The position numbers were made by a program, and so were the translations under genes. Below, piece after piece: positions 8,331 to 16,587 of a stretch of 40,749 bases of DNA. The DNA is from Saprospiraceae bacterium (GTDB taxonomy: Bacteria > Bacteroidota > Bacteroidia > Chitinophagales > Saprospiraceae): assembly GCA_020630555.1 (NCBI GenBank), contig JAHDBE010000001.1, positions 1-40,749 of the forward strand, given 5' to 3'. Numbering within the stretch: the stretch's first letter is position 1; every line of letters starts with the position of its first letter. The notes under the pieces were generated by a model. That model was not told the DNA's origin. It worked only from the letters and a program-made list of their open reading frames with translations, and searched no databases.

Positions 8331-9350
8331 TTAATCATCAGAGAATAAAAGTTTAAACGCTTTATGTTGTGGCATATACTTCCGATTAGAAATCTCATCA
8401 GCAGATATTTGATTTAAAATTGAAAGCATATCCTTTCGAATAGTTTCACTGGAATAAAAATATCGATGCTTAGAAAACCGACTTACCCTATCTTCATCGT
8501 CATTTAATAAAGAGACATTGATCTGAGTAATGTTTTTAGGCTTTTCGGTGTCTTTATCTAAGCCATCTAAACCCATTCGAGATCCTTCATGAGCTAATTT
8601 GCTTAGCATTAGTGTACGGTCATTATTATGCAGATACACATGGACATGGTTTACCAGATCTTCAATCTCATAAAGGATTTCACCTTTGTTATACACATTT
8701 CCACTTTGGTCAGAGGCTGCGTGTATTAAGTTGTCAATAACCGGTTTTTCATACTCCACGGTATGTAATACACCGTATATCGATTCGAAAACAGTATTCC
8801 CCATGGAGTGACATAAAAAGTTCAAATTCGAATTCTTCTTATTTGTCTTTTTAGAATATTCGATCTCAGTTATAACTCCTTTAGTAATATCACCAAACAG
8901 CTCACCTTTCGTTCGAGCAATCCTGACATTTGTATCATAGGTCTGTTTGGAATCCCATATATATGAAATGGCAATTCGGCAAGGATTGGAATCGCGGAGA
9001 TACAAAGTGTTTCTCATCACTTTCGTATTCATCTCAAAATAATCTTCCAGATGCCCCCACATTCCATGGACATAAATGAGAATATCATTTTTATCATCAG
9101 GAAAATGCGCCAAACTATTACGAAGCTTTAGATAAAACTTATCCTCGGGATTTAAAGAATCAGGAAAAGCAATTCGAGAGGGTTCACCTTCAAGGTCATA
9201 ATGGATTACACCATATTCCGTTTGGAGGTCTTCTTCAGACTCACCATAAATCTTTACATAGAGATGCTTAAAGTAATCACTGTCTTGGGAAGAAAGAGAA
9301 ACATTGGCCGAAAGGCAAAACAATAAAAGTAGAAGAATACGGTTCAACAT
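8331..9350 (-). CDS. Secreted alpha/beta hydrolase-like protein (DUF900-type)
   Basis: The 339-residue product has a signal peptide (about 1-21) and then an alpha/beta hydrolase core. NDILIYVHGMWGH (about 88-100) gives the first strand and the HG oxyanion loop. LNFLCHSMGNTVF has the nucleophile elbow with Ser182 in the G-x-S-x-G-like form CHSMG, where Cys replaces the first Gly. A later Asp and His needed for a triad are plausible (HVYLHNNDR, about 241-249, and a downstream His) but not certain. DUF900-like hydrolases act on unknown substrates. The protein is probably periplasmic or exported. The gene is divergent from the DUF4407 gene. Confidence 0.75.
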   Translation of the reverse strand: MLNRILLLLLFCLSANVSLSSQDSDYFKHLYVKIYGESEEDLQTEYGVIHYDLEGEPSRIAFPDSLNPEDKFYLKLRNSLAHFPDDKNDILIYVHGMWGHLEDYFEMNTKVMRNTLYLRDSNPCRIAISYIWDSKQTYDTNVRIARTKGELFGDITKGVITEIEYSKKTNKKNSNLNFLCHSMGNTVFESIYGVLHTVEYEKPVIDNLIHAASDQSGNVYNKGEILYEIEDLVNHVHVYLHNNDRTLMLSKLAHEGSRMGLDGLDKDTEKPKNITQINVSLLNDDEDRVSRFSKHRYFYSSETIRKDMLSILNQISADEISNRKYMPQHKAFKLLFSDD

Positions 9351-9511
9351 AGTATGTGAGGTTCATTGATACAACGAGTTTGAGACCCTAGTGTTACGCC
9401 TTAAGCCTTATTTTTAGTCAAGTTTGTCGAAATATCTTTTACTATATATCGAACACAACTACTTTAAGAGTCAATTCCACATCCTATTCCACTTATTAAA
9501 CTCAGATTGCT

Positions 9512-10636
9512 ATGCAAACTCTTAAATCCTTTTTCCTTTTTTGCTCAGGGGCAGATTCTCTTTTATTGAAAAGAAGTCCTTCCGATGTCAATAAATATGT
9601 CAGCATTGGCGCGACCGTTTTTTTTACGGGTGTTTTTGCCATGATGGCCGGAACCTATGCCTGCTATACTGTTTTTAATTCGATGATTGGAGCCTTGATT
9701 TTTGGTGCGCTCTGGGGTGTTATGATTTTTAATTTGGATCGGTACTTAGTATCGAGTATAAAGAAAAAAGGGGTATGGTATTCGGATCTAACTATGAGTA
9801 TTCCTAGGATCGCACTGGCCGTGTTGATTGCCGTAGTGATTGCTAAACCACTTGAACTGAAAATATTTGACTCGGAAATACAGTCTGAGTTATTAGTCAT
9901 GGAACAAGAAGCAAAACTGAGAAAAGAAAGTCTCGTCGATTCTAGTCACTCGATTAATCTGTTAGCCCTAGAATCTGAAGTCGCCAGACTGGAGGAAGAA
10001 AATCAAGCTAAAAAACAGCAAAGAGATATTTTAGTTAATTCAGCCATTCAAGAAGCCGATGGTACGGGAGGGTCCATGCAGAGAAACCTCGGTCCCATTT
10101 ATCGAACAAAGAAATTAGCCGCAGATCAAGCAGATGAGGAGCTCTTGGCTTCCGCCAATTTACTTCTGGAAAAACAAAACCAATTAGATGAACTTAGGTC
10201 AGAAATTAAAACAGAGAAACAGGAATTAAATTCAGTAGCATTAACAGGATTCGCAGCTCGACTAGAGGCGCTAGAGCGAGTGGCTGCCAGAAGCCCAATA
10301 ATTCATATTGCTAGTATATTTATTATGCTTCTGTTTATTGCCATTGAATGCGCCCCAATATTAGTGAAATTAATGTCTACGAGGAGTCCATATGATTTTG
10401 TATTAGATAAACACGAGCATATGTTCGTCATGAATCATAAATGGCAAACAGGTAGTCTAACTGCAGATACCATTGCTAAGTTGCGTCAATACGAAGAGCT
10501 GACAAAACATAAGAGACTTCTAATGACGGATCTGGAAAAAAGATTGTCCAAAGAGATGGCAGAGAAAGAATACGAAAGACTAAAGGAAGAATTAACTTGG
10601 GATCAAATTTTTGGAGAAAAACCAGTCTTTGGTTAA
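9512..10636 (+). CDS. DUF4407-like membrane protein with coiled coil
   Basis: This 374-residue protein fits the DUF4407 family. The conserved start FFLFCSGADSLLLKRSPSD is followed by three hydrophobic segments (about 28-50, 55-75, 96-113), with NLDRYLVSSI between the second and third. A long Glu/Lys/Gln-rich helical region, probably a coiled coil, spans about 125-255. A fourth membrane segment (about 265-287) leads to a charged C-terminus (300-374). The coiled coil would lie in the periplasm or extend as a hairpin, depending on topology. The function is unknown. It appears monocistronic, with a hairpin just after the stop. Confidence 0.82.
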   Translation: MQTLKSFFLFCSGADSLLLKRSPSDVNKYVSIGATVFFTGVFAMMAGTYACYTVFNSMIGALIFGALWGVMIFNLDRYLVSSIKKKGVWYSDLTMSIPRIALAVLIAVVIAKPLELKIFDSEIQSELLVMEQEAKLRKESLVDSSHSINLLALESEVARLEEENQAKKQQRDILVNSAIQEADGTGGSMQRNLGPIYRTKKLAADQADEELLASANLLLEKQNQLDELRSEIKTEKQELNSVALTGFAARLEALERVAARSPIIHIASIFIMLLFIAIECAPILVKLMSTRSPYDFVLDKHEHMFVMNHKWQTGSLTADTIAKLRQYEELTKHKRLLMTDLEKRLSKEMAEKEYERLKEELTWDQIFGEKPVFG

Positions 10637-10646
10637 AAGATAATGA

Positions 10647-10676
10647 AAGGAGGATTCCATGAATCCTCCTTAAAAC
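10647..10676. terminator. Bidirectional hairpin between convergent genes
   Basis: AAGGAGGATTC and GAATCCTCCTT form a perfect 11-base stem with a CAT loop, placed between the DUF4407 stop and the barrel protein's stop. The T-run is weak on both strands, but position and stem strength favour a shared terminator. Confidence 0.7.
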
Positions 10677-10677
10677 G

Positions 10678-11334
10678 TCAAAATCGAATATTCAAATACA
10701 GATTGGCCGCTTCGAATAAATTCGAAACTACCCCTGATTGGCTAGTTAGCTGATCCTCAAAATTGGTATTTGATGATCGCGTTAAATTTTCTTGTTCAAA
10801 TCTTGAAAAGTACATAGCAGATTCCGTGGAAAGCATAATCCTATCGTTTAGATGGTATTGGACAACAAGCACAGGACCGAATCCATAACTCTTATAATCA
10901 GATTCGTTAAAGGTAGCTTGCCCCTGTCCGGATGGCTTCCATTCGTTTTTACTGTAGTTAAGGTTTGTGACAAAATCGCCTCCTGCTCGCGCTTCAAATT
11001 TTCCATATTTAAAAATCGCGAAGTCTAAACCGAGTCGAATATCCGTTAGACGTCGGGTATAATCACTCGTACTTCCATTAGAGTCAGACTCAGAATCAGT
11101 GGATGAATAACTACCACCGTATCCCAATCGAAATCCTACCTTGTTCGTATCAAAGCGGTATTGAAAAGAGTATGGTGAGCTAGGTGATGCAAAAAAACCA
11201 AAATCAGAAATTCCAATAATCGATTTGATGTTAACACCAACACTATGTCTGTAAGTTTTTTCCTCTTCTTCTACTTGTGCGATAAGAAAAGTGGAAAAGC
11301 TCAAACAGATAATTAGGGCAAATAGATTTTTCAT
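10678..11334 (-). CDS. Small outer-membrane beta-barrel protein
   Basis: The 218-residue protein has a signal peptide cleaved near residue 19 (FLIAQ). The rest is built of alternating polar and hydrophobic strands: HSVGVNIKSIIG, FRLGYGGSYSS, LTDIRLGLDFAIF, YGFGPVLVVQYHL, LYLNIRF. It ends in Phe, the usual outer-membrane signal recognised by the BAM machinery. The size suits an eight-stranded barrel of the OmpW/PorT kind. Its ligand or role is unknown. A terminator separates it from the gene upstream on the same strand, so it should have its own promoter. Confidence 0.78.
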   Translation of the reverse strand: MKNLFALIICLSFSTFLIAQVEEEEKTYRHSVGVNIKSIIGISDFGFFASPSSPYSFQYRFDTNKVGFRLGYGGSYSSTDSESDSNGSTSDYTRRLTDIRLGLDFAIFKYGKFEARAGGDFVTNLNYSKNEWKPSGQGQATFNESDYKSYGFGPVLVVQYHLNDRIMLSTESAMYFSRFEQENLTRSSNTNFEDQLTSQSGVVSNLFEAANLYLNIRF

Positions 11335-11349
11335 ATGTACGTGTTTAAA

Positions 11350-11379
11350 TAAAAAAGGCAGAGTAAAACTACTCTGCCT
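11350..11379 (-). terminator. Rho-independent terminator after the secreted helical protein gene
   Basis: On the minus strand GGCAGAGTA-GTTT-TACTCTGCC is a perfect nine-base stem followed directly by TTTTTT. It ends the 11413-11823 gene and isolates it from the barrel gene. Confidence 0.88.
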
Positions 11380-11412
11380 CTAAAGACTATAAATTTTTAA
11401 TTAGGGTTGGGT

Positions 11413-11823
11413 CTATTCAGAAATCATTCTAATTATATCCTTCGCTAATTGTATGCGTTTCTTTTGTGCTTTTTGTGTAGCACTATTCATGTGTTTCTCT
11501 TCAGTGAGTTTATCCACCAAATTCTGTGCATTTTTTAATCGATCTTTTAATTGATCTATGCTCAACTCAGAAATTTCTTCTTTACGCATTTCGTCTCCAG
11601 ACGAATTTGCATTTCCTGCATATCTTCTATCAATTCGCTCATCTACCTCTTTTTGGTTTTGCTCTTGCATAGCCGGATCATAGTAAGAACTTATTCTTTC
11701 AATATCCAAGATGGTTTTCTCTAAAGTTGGACGATCGTACTTGACCGTAAATTGAGCGTGTAAAGAATTTTGGCTAAATCCAATACCCATAAACAAGACG
11801 AGCATCAACACTAATTTTTTCAT
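11413..11823 (-). CDS. Hypothetical secreted helical protein
   Basis: This 136-residue protein has a signal peptide cleaved near residue 24 (SLHAQ). The mature part is strongly helical and charged, with an ISELSIDQLKDRLKNAQNLVDKL segment of heptad character and a basic stretch KAQKKRIQLAKDI. I recognise no family. It is probably periplasmic and may form a coiled coil. It is a single-gene unit, with its own terminator downstream and the terminator of the zinc-ribbon gene upstream. Confidence 0.65.
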   Translation of the reverse strand: MKKLVLMLVLFMGIGFSQNSLHAQFTVKYDRPTLEKTILDIERISSYYDPAMQEQNQKEVDERIDRRYAGNANSSGDEMRKEEISELSIDQLKDRLKNAQNLVDKLTEEKHMNSATQKAQKKRIQLAKDIIRMISE

Positions 11824-11852
11824 ATCTAAAAATTAAGTTTCATTTGAAAAGT

Positions 11853-11880
11853 CAACAACTCGCCTCATTTCGAGTTGTCG
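11853..11880 (-). terminator. Probable terminator after the zinc-ribbon gene
   Basis: ACAACTCG and CGAGTTGT make an eight-base stem with an eight-base loop. On the minus strand it is followed by TGACTTTTC, a weak T-run, so this is a likely but not certain terminator. Confidence 0.5.
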
Positions 11881-11920
11881 TTGTAAATGATGAGCACTTA
11901 AAAATAAAACAGAAAATCAT

Positions 11921-12307
11921 TTATCGCAATCTTTTAGGTATTAATCCACTTTCCTCTTCACACAATTCGACAATCCGAAACAGCTCCTTGCCCACAATTT
12001 CAAGCCCCAAATTATAACATAAAAGCCGTTTAGAATCTTTGTCCTCTGATAAGCTCGTAAAATAGTCGAATTGAAAACCTGCGACGTTTAATTCTCTTTC
12101 GGATAATTCCACATAACCTTTGGTTTTTAGCTCGCGTAATATTTTATAATTTTTTATGAGAGAAGCGTTTATACGTCTTATTAGTCTCTGATTATCTCCA
12201 GCCTTTAATTGGTTAAATGATTTGACACGACAATAGTCCGAGCAATATATTTTGTCGGACCTCCCGTAAATAACTTCGTGGCATGTTTTACAAGTGCGTG
12301 TGCTCAT
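11921..12307 (-). CDS. Hypothetical zinc-ribbon protein
   Basis: The 128-residue protein starts with a treble-clef-like cysteine set, CKTCHE near residue 6 and KIYCSDYC near residue 20, which probably binds one zinc. The remainder is helical, with LIRRINASLIKNYKILREL and an ELNVAGFQFDYFTS segment. Similar small cytoplasmic proteins are common in Bacteroidota and have no known role. It begins 35 bases after the amidohydrolase stop on the same strand, so it may be the second gene of that unit. Confidence 0.65.
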   Translation of the reverse strand: MSTRTCKTCHEVIYGRSDKIYCSDYCRVKSFNQLKAGDNQRLIRRINASLIKNYKILRELKTKGYVELSERELNVAGFQFDYFTSLSEDKDSKRLLCYNLGLEIVGKELFRIVELCEEESGLIPKRLR

Positions 12308-12342
12308 ACACTCGTTAATACCCTAAATGTCCGAAACGTAAA

Positions 12343-14046
12343 TTATTTGGATGAAAATTTTATTTCTCCATTGACGATGGTATACAAAATTTTTGCGCTA
12401 AGAATATCTTCTTCTCGGCATGTAAGTAAGTTGGTGTCTAAAATCGTCACGTCTGCTAATTTTCCCTTTTCTAGGCTTCCTTTATTTTTTTCTTCGAAGG
12501 CCGCAAAAGCATTTGAGATCGTATAGGATCTTAATGCTTCTAATCGTGTCATGCACTGCTCTGGAAAAAACGCTTCCTCGCTCCCAACTCTTTTTCTGGT
12601 CACCGTGGCATATATACTTTCCAGTGGATCGACATCCTCTACAGGGGCATCCGTACCATTTGTCACGACGGCTCCTGAGTCCAATAAGCTTCTCCATGGA
12701 TAAGCCCCTTCGCGAGCTCTTTTTTCACCCAATCGTTTTTCTACGAAAGGGGAGTCACTGGTACAATGCACACCTTGCATGCTTGGGATAACGCCCATTT
12801 TCCCGAACCTAGAAATGTCACTAGTGGCTAGGTGTTGAGAATGCTCGATGCGCCATCTCCATTCAGGTTCATGACCCAGATCTTCCATCATATTTAGAAT
12901 TTCTTGATTTCCCCTATCTCCAATGGCATGCACACAAAGTTGCATTTTATTGGCTTTCGCCAATTCAGCAAAGGCTTTTACAGTGTCTAGATCGGTGGTA
13001 TTTTGCCCATAAAAATCTGCTTTATCCGCATAAGGCTCTAAAAGCCAAGCCCCATAAGATCCTAAAGCTCCATCAATCTCCGTTTTAACCGCATTGCACG
13101 TATAAAAGCCATCTCCATGATTTACTTTTCTCAAATCGTTCATAATAGGACGAATCTTCTCTAAAGAATCTCGAACCATAACCCATAGCCTCAGATCGAA
13201 ATCACCATTCGTGGCCATCTCTTCATACTTTCTGAGTTCTTCTACACTTGATCCGGCGTCTTGAAATGAGGTAATACCCTTTTTTAAACATTCCTCTTGT
13301 GCTTTTTCTATCGCTTCTTTCCAGTAATTATCCCTTTCTTCTTGTGTCAAACTTGCCTCATAAGCCTGAAAGGTTTCTCTTATAATACTCATCGCCCTCT
13401 CTTCAAAAACACCAATAGCGTGACCATCAAAATCGCGCACAATTTCTCCACCCATAGGTGAATTCGTTTCAGAAGTCACCCCTGATAATTCCATAGCTTT
13501 TTTATTAGCAAATAAAGAATGTCCACTCGCATGATAAAGTAATACTGGATTGTCTGGGCTTATGGCACTTAATTCATAATGGAAAGGGTAGCCGTGCAAA
13601 TGTTCGTGCGGGGCCTCGAGCCATTTTTCTTGATGCCACCCGCGTCCTTCTATCCATTCTCCTGGCTTACTTTCTTTGACCTTTTCCTCGACCATTTTAA
13701 TAATTTCATCCCAACTCTTTGTTTTTAAAAGGTTTAGTTTAATCAAGCTTTTACCAAGTCCGGAAAAATGCCCATGTCCCTCAATAATACCAGGCATGAC
13801 AAAAGCATTGTTCAACTCAACTATCTGCGATTGTTCATTGGCTTTCGCCAATACTTCATCAGAGCCAATCTCTAAAATCTTTCCTTCTTTTATTAAAATA
13901 TGTCTGGAATAAGCTTGGTCTTCAACACCCGTCCAAACAGTGGCGTTTTTTAAAATTAAATCAGGCGCTATTTCTTCAGAACAAGAAATTACACACATTA
14001 AACAAGAACCAAACAGTAATTTTTTGACGAAAGTCAGATCAAACAT
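12343..14046 (-). CDS. Amidohydrolase family lipoprotein (YtcJ-like)
   Basis: This 567-residue protein has a signal peptide with lipobox VISC near Cys22. An N-terminal beta part (ILKNATVWTG) is followed by an amidohydrolase-3 type TIM barrel: FVMPGIIEGHGHFSGLG carries the first metal-binding His pair, CVHAIGDRGN and WRIEHSQHL the later His residues, and VVTNGTDAPVEDVDPL the catalytic Asp. The C-terminal GSLEKGKLADVTILD closes the composite beta domain. YtcJ-like enzymes hydrolyse amide or ester-type bonds in unknown substrates, here probably in the periplasm. It holds two perfect and one near-perfect copy of the palindrome. The gene is divergent from the polyprenyl synthetase gene. Confidence 0.9.
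   Translation of the reverse strand: MFDLTFVKKLLFGSCLMCVISCSEEIAPDLILKNATVWTGVEDQAYSRHILIKEGKILEIGSDEVLAKANEQSQIVELNNAFVMPGIIEGHGHFSGLGKSLIKLNLLKTKSWDEIIKMVEEKVKESKPGEWIEGRGWHQEKWLEAPHEHLHGYPFHYELSAISPDNPVLLYHASGHSLFANKKAMELSGVTSETNSPMGGEIVRDFDGHAIGVFEERAMSIIRETFQAYEASLTQEERDNYWKEAIEKAQEECLKKGITSFQDAGSSVEELRKYEEMATNGDFDLRLWVMVRDSLEKIRPIMNDLRKVNHGDGFYTCNAVKTEIDGALGSYGAWLLEPYADKADFYGQNTTDLDTVKAFAELAKANKMQLCVHAIGDRGNQEILNMMEDLGHEPEWRWRIEHSQHLATSDISRFGKMGVIPSMQGVHCTSDSPFVEKRLGEKRAREGAYPWRSLLDSGAVVTNGTDAPVEDVDPLESIYATVTRKRVGSEEAFFPEQCMTRLEALRSYTISNAFAAFEEKNKGSLEKGKLADVTILDTNLLTCREEDILSAKILYTIVNGEIKFSSK
12950..12963. repeat. Palindrome copy TTGGCTTTCGCCAA (perfect)
   Basis: Inside the amidohydrolase gene. 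On the coding strand it reads TTG GCG AAA GCC AA, Leu-Ala-Lys-Ala-Asn. Confidence 0.7.
13838..13851. repeat. Palindrome copy TTGGCTTTCGCCAA (perfect)
   Basis: A second perfect copy in the amidohydrolase gene, in the same frame (Leu-Ala-Lys-Ala-Asn), 888 bases from the first. Confidence 0.7.
14024..14037. repeat. Palindrome copy TTGACGAAAGTCAG (near-perfect)
   Basis: In the signal peptide region of the amidohydrolase gene. On the coding strand it reads CTG ACT TTC GTC AA, Leu-Thr-Phe-Val-Lys. Confidence 0.5.
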
Positions 14047-14104
14047 AACAAGGAAGATTTTGTTTTAATGCCTCTTAAGATACAACAGAGCAGCAACTAT
14101 CATT

Positions 14105-14112
14105 TATCTTTG
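14105..14112 (+). promoter_or_regulatory. Probable -7 promoter element TATCTTTG of the polyprenyl synthetase gene
   Basis: An exact match to the Bacteroidota TAnnTTTG element, ending 17 bases before the ATG. No clear TTG -33 element is seen. It implies a very short leader. Confidence 0.6.
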
Positions 14113-14129
14113 ACTAAGATTCACTATCC

Positions 14130-15113
14130 ATGGAGTTACTACATACCCTTCGAGAAGCATATCTCGCTTATGAGAAAGCACAAACTTTTAATCCAGATTT
14201 TAAAAGTTTATACGATCCCGCAACCTACATGCTCAATTTGGGAGGAAAAAAAATGCGTCCTGTTATGCTATTGCTTGCAAACCATATTATGGGAGGAAAA
14301 ATGGAAAACGCCTTACCTGCAGCCTTTGCGGTCGAGATTTTTCACAATTTCACCTTGGTTCATGATGATATTATGGATGACGCCGATTTAAGACGAGGGA
14401 GCGAAACGGTTCACGTTAAATACAACTCCAACCAAGCAATTCTTAGCGGAGACATTATGGCCATAAAAGCTTATCAGTATATTCTCGATCATTACGATGA
14501 TGAGTTAGCGTATCAATTGCTGCATATTTTTAACAAAATGGCGGCGGAAGTATGTGAAGGGCAGCAAATGGATATGGATTTTGAGAATATGGATTTGGTA
14601 GAAATTCCCTCGTATTTTAAAATGATTGAATTAAAGACCTCTGTTCTGATTGGCGCAGCGATGCAGATGGGTTCATTGGTAGGAGGTGCCACAAAATTAC
14701 AGAGCGAGCATTTTTATAATTACTGCAAGAATGCAGGAATTGCTTTTCAGATACAGGATGACATCTTAGATACTTTCGGAGAAAAGGCTAAAACAGGAAA
14801 GATTATAGGTGGAGATATTCTTAATAATAAAAAGACCTACCTATTTCTTAAAAGTTTTGAATTAGGTTCTGCTTCACAAAAAGACCGCTTGAGTCAATTG
14901 TTTAAGACGAAGACCGCAAATGGAGAGTCACAGTCTAAAATAGATGAGGTAGTCGGTATTTATAAGGATACGCATGTTTTGGCTTTCGCCAAAGAGGTTA
15001 TGGCTGCGTACATGGATTTGTCCGATTCGCACGCAACTTCTTTAAATCTAGATGAAATCAAAACCCAGACTTTGAAAGATTTTTCAGGGATGCTGGTTGC
15101 TCGAGAGAGTTAG
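14130..15113 (+). CDS. Polyprenyl (isoprenyl) diphosphate synthase
   Basis: The 327-residue protein is a trans-isoprenyl diphosphate synthase. The first Asp-rich motif is HDDIMDDADLRRG, the second is QIQDDILDTFG, and LGGKKMRPVMLLL gives the Gly-Lys-x-x-Arg region that binds isopentenyl diphosphate. It builds prenyl chains, for quinone side chains or shorter precursors. The residues before the first Asp motif (AAFAVEIFHNFTLVHDD) do not let me fix the product length. It acts in the cytoplasm. Its stop codon overlaps that of the convergent GNAT gene (TTAG). Confidence 0.93.
   Translation: MELLHTLREAYLAYEKAQTFNPDFKSLYDPATYMLNLGGKKMRPVMLLLANHIMGGKMENALPAAFAVEIFHNFTLVHDDIMDDADLRRGSETVHVKYNSNQAILSGDIMAIKAYQYILDHYDDELAYQLLHIFNKMAAEVCEGQQMDMDFENMDLVEIPSYFKMIELKTSVLIGAAMQMGSLVGGATKLQSEHFYNYCKNAGIAFQIQDDILDTFGEKAKTGKIIGGDILNNKKTYLFLKSFELGSASQKDRLSQLFKTKTANGESQSKIDEVVGIYKDTHVLAFAKEVMAAYMDLSDSHATSLNLDEIKTQTLKDFSGMLVARES
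14979..14992. repeat. Palindrome copy TTGGCTTTCGCCAA (perfect)
   Basis: In the polyprenyl synthetase gene, read as Leu-Ala-Phe-Ala-Lys. Confidence 0.7.
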
Positions 15114-15559
15114 AATATAATTTTTCCGTTATACCACTGTTTGTCGATTATCGCGTGATTTTTTTCATAAAATCGAATGGCTTCCTTATTCCAATCTAGC
15201 ACTTGCCATTTAACAAGCTTGCATTCTCTGGTTTTGGCTTCATTTAATAAAGAATCAAAGAGTATTTGGCCCACGCCCAAAGACCTGAGCTCTGGCATGA
15301 CATAAAAGTCCTCCAAATAAAACATTTTACCCTTCCAAGTAGAAAACGTCTCATAGGCCAAGACAAAACCAATTATACGATCTTCTTGTCTTGCTGTATT
15401 TACCCAAATTAAATTGTCCTCAAAGGCTTTTTCATAGTCTGAAATTTGAGCTGTTACCGCTGTCGGTTCCTTCTCGAATTCCGCCAAACCTTGGACAAGT
15501 TCTAATATTCGAGGAAGCTCAGTTTTTACTGCCGTTTTAATTGAGATGGAAGCTTTCAT
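15110..15559 (-). CDS. GNAT family N-acetyltransferase
   Basis: This 149-residue protein has the GNAT fold: MFYLEDFYVMPELRSLGVGQILFDSLL covers strand 4 and the acetyl-CoA loop (R-x-x-G-x-G form), and DWNKEAIRFYEKNHA is the C-terminal motif B helix. The overall form resembles the spermidine/diamine acetyltransferase-like subgroup, but the substrate is not established. The gene converges with the polyprenyl synthetase gene and shares overlapping stop codons with it. It diverges from the str operon. Confidence 0.88.
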   Translation of the reverse strand: MKASISIKTAVKTELPRILELVQGLAEFEKEPTAVTAQISDYEKAFEDNLIWVNTARQEDRIIGFVLAYETFSTWKGKMFYLEDFYVMPELRSLGVGQILFDSLLNEAKTRECKLVKWQVLDWNKEAIRFYEKNHAIIDKQWYNGKIIF

Positions 15560-15587
15560 TTTAGAATTAAATTTATTTAAAAAGGGG

Positions 15588-15618
15588 TTTGCAAAACGGG
15601 AAAATAGTCATACCTTTG
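15588..15618 (+). promoter_or_regulatory. Promoter of the str operon (rpsL)
   Basis: TTTG at 15588-15591 and TACCTTTG at 15611-15618 are 19 bases apart, an excellent match to the Bacteroidota -33/-7 consensus. The leader to the rpsL ATG is about 65 bases and contains a small hairpin GACCT-ACTCG-AGGTC at 15634-15648. Confidence 0.85.
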
Positions 15619-15688
15619 CAGTCTCTTTTTTCGGACCTACTCGAGGTCGATGAAAAATGAAGATAATTATTAACAATAAAAAGCGATT

Positions 15689-16063
15689 ATGCCTACTATT
15701 AATCAGCTTGTAAGAAAGGGACGAAAGAAAATAATTCAAAAGAGTAAATCAAGAGCTTTGGACTCTTGTCCTCAAAAACGTGGTGTATGTACAAGAGTAT
15801 ACACGACGACACCGAAGAAACCAAATTCAGCGTTACGTAAAGTGGCGAAGGTTAGGTTGACCAATGGTCTTGAGGTAATCTCTTACATACCTGGTGAGGG
15901 CCATAATCTTCAAGAACACTCTATTGTATTGATTAGAGGTGGAAGGGTAAAGGATTTACCTGGTGTTCGATATACTGTGGTTAGAGGTGCATTAGATACT
16001 GCTGGTGTGACGGATAGATTGCAGTCTAGATCAAAATACGGGACTAAGGCTCCTAAGAAATAA
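15689..16063 (+). CDS. rpsL: 30S ribosomal protein S12
   Basis: The 124-residue protein shows the S12 signature [20 protein letters not shown] and the [17 protein letters not shown] loop at the decoding centre. The lysines at the positions where streptomycin-resistance changes occur are the usual ones. It is the first gene of the str operon, preceded by a strong promoter and starting at ATTATG with no Shine-Dalgarno. rpsG follows after a 19-base gap. Confidence 0.98.
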   Translation: MPTINQLVRKGRKKIIQKSKSRALDSCPQKRGVCTRVYTTTPKKPNSALRKVAKVRLTNGLEVISYIPGEGHNLQEHSIVLIRGGRVKDLPGVRYTVVRGALDTAGVTDRLQSRSKYGTKAPKK

Positions 16064-16082
16064 TCTTTTCAAAGAATAAGTT

Positions 16083-16550
16083 ATGCGGAAAAGAAAACCG
16101 AAAAAGCGAATCATTCAGCCTGATCCAAGATTTGGAGATCAGTTAGTTACTCAGTTTGTTAACAACATGATGTTGCAAGGAAAAAAGAGTACTGCCTTCA
16201 CCATTTTTTATGATGCCATGGATATCGTAAAAGAGAAAACTGGGGAAGATCCTCATGAAACATGGAAAAAAGCATTAGGAAATATAATGCCGAATGTCGA
16301 GGTGCGATCAAAAAGAATTGGTGGTGCGACTTTTCAGATTCCTGTTGAAATTAGAGCTGAGAGAAGGGTTTCTGTGGGGATGAAGTGGATGATTAAATAT
16401 GCACGTATGAGAAGTGGACGAGGGATGGCTGATAAATTAAGTGCTGAAGTTATTGCTGCTTCAAAAGGAGAAGGTGCTGCAGTTAAGAAAAGAGAGGATA
16501 CGCACAAAATGGCAGAATCAAACAGAGCATTTGCACACTTTAGAGTATAA
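16083..16550 (+). CDS. rpsG: 30S ribosomal protein S7
   Basis: The 155-residue protein matches S7 across its length, from RKRKPKKRIIQPDPRFGDQL to ANRAFAHFRV, with the conserved VEVRSKRIGGATFQIPVEI segment. S7 starts assembly of the 30S head by binding the 3' domain of 16S rRNA. In enterobacteria it also represses the str operon. The 19-base gap before it is too short for a large S7-binding structure like that of E. coli, so that control is not evident here. Confidence 0.98.
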   Translation: MRKRKPKKRIIQPDPRFGDQLVTQFVNNMMLQGKKSTAFTIFYDAMDIVKEKTGEDPHETWKKALGNIMPNVEVRSKRIGGATFQIPVEIRAERRVSVGMKWMIKYARMRSGRGMADKLSAEVIAASKGEGAAVKKREDTHKMAESNRAFAHFRV

Positions 16551-16587
16551 TTCAAATTTCCAGAAATAATAACACGTAAAACTTAAA

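Noticed and set aside
9305-9320. TTGGCCGAAAGGCAAA in the hydrolase signal peptide as a palindrome copy
   Set aside because: The arms are shifted and do not form the five-base stem with a GAAA loop, and the frame differs.
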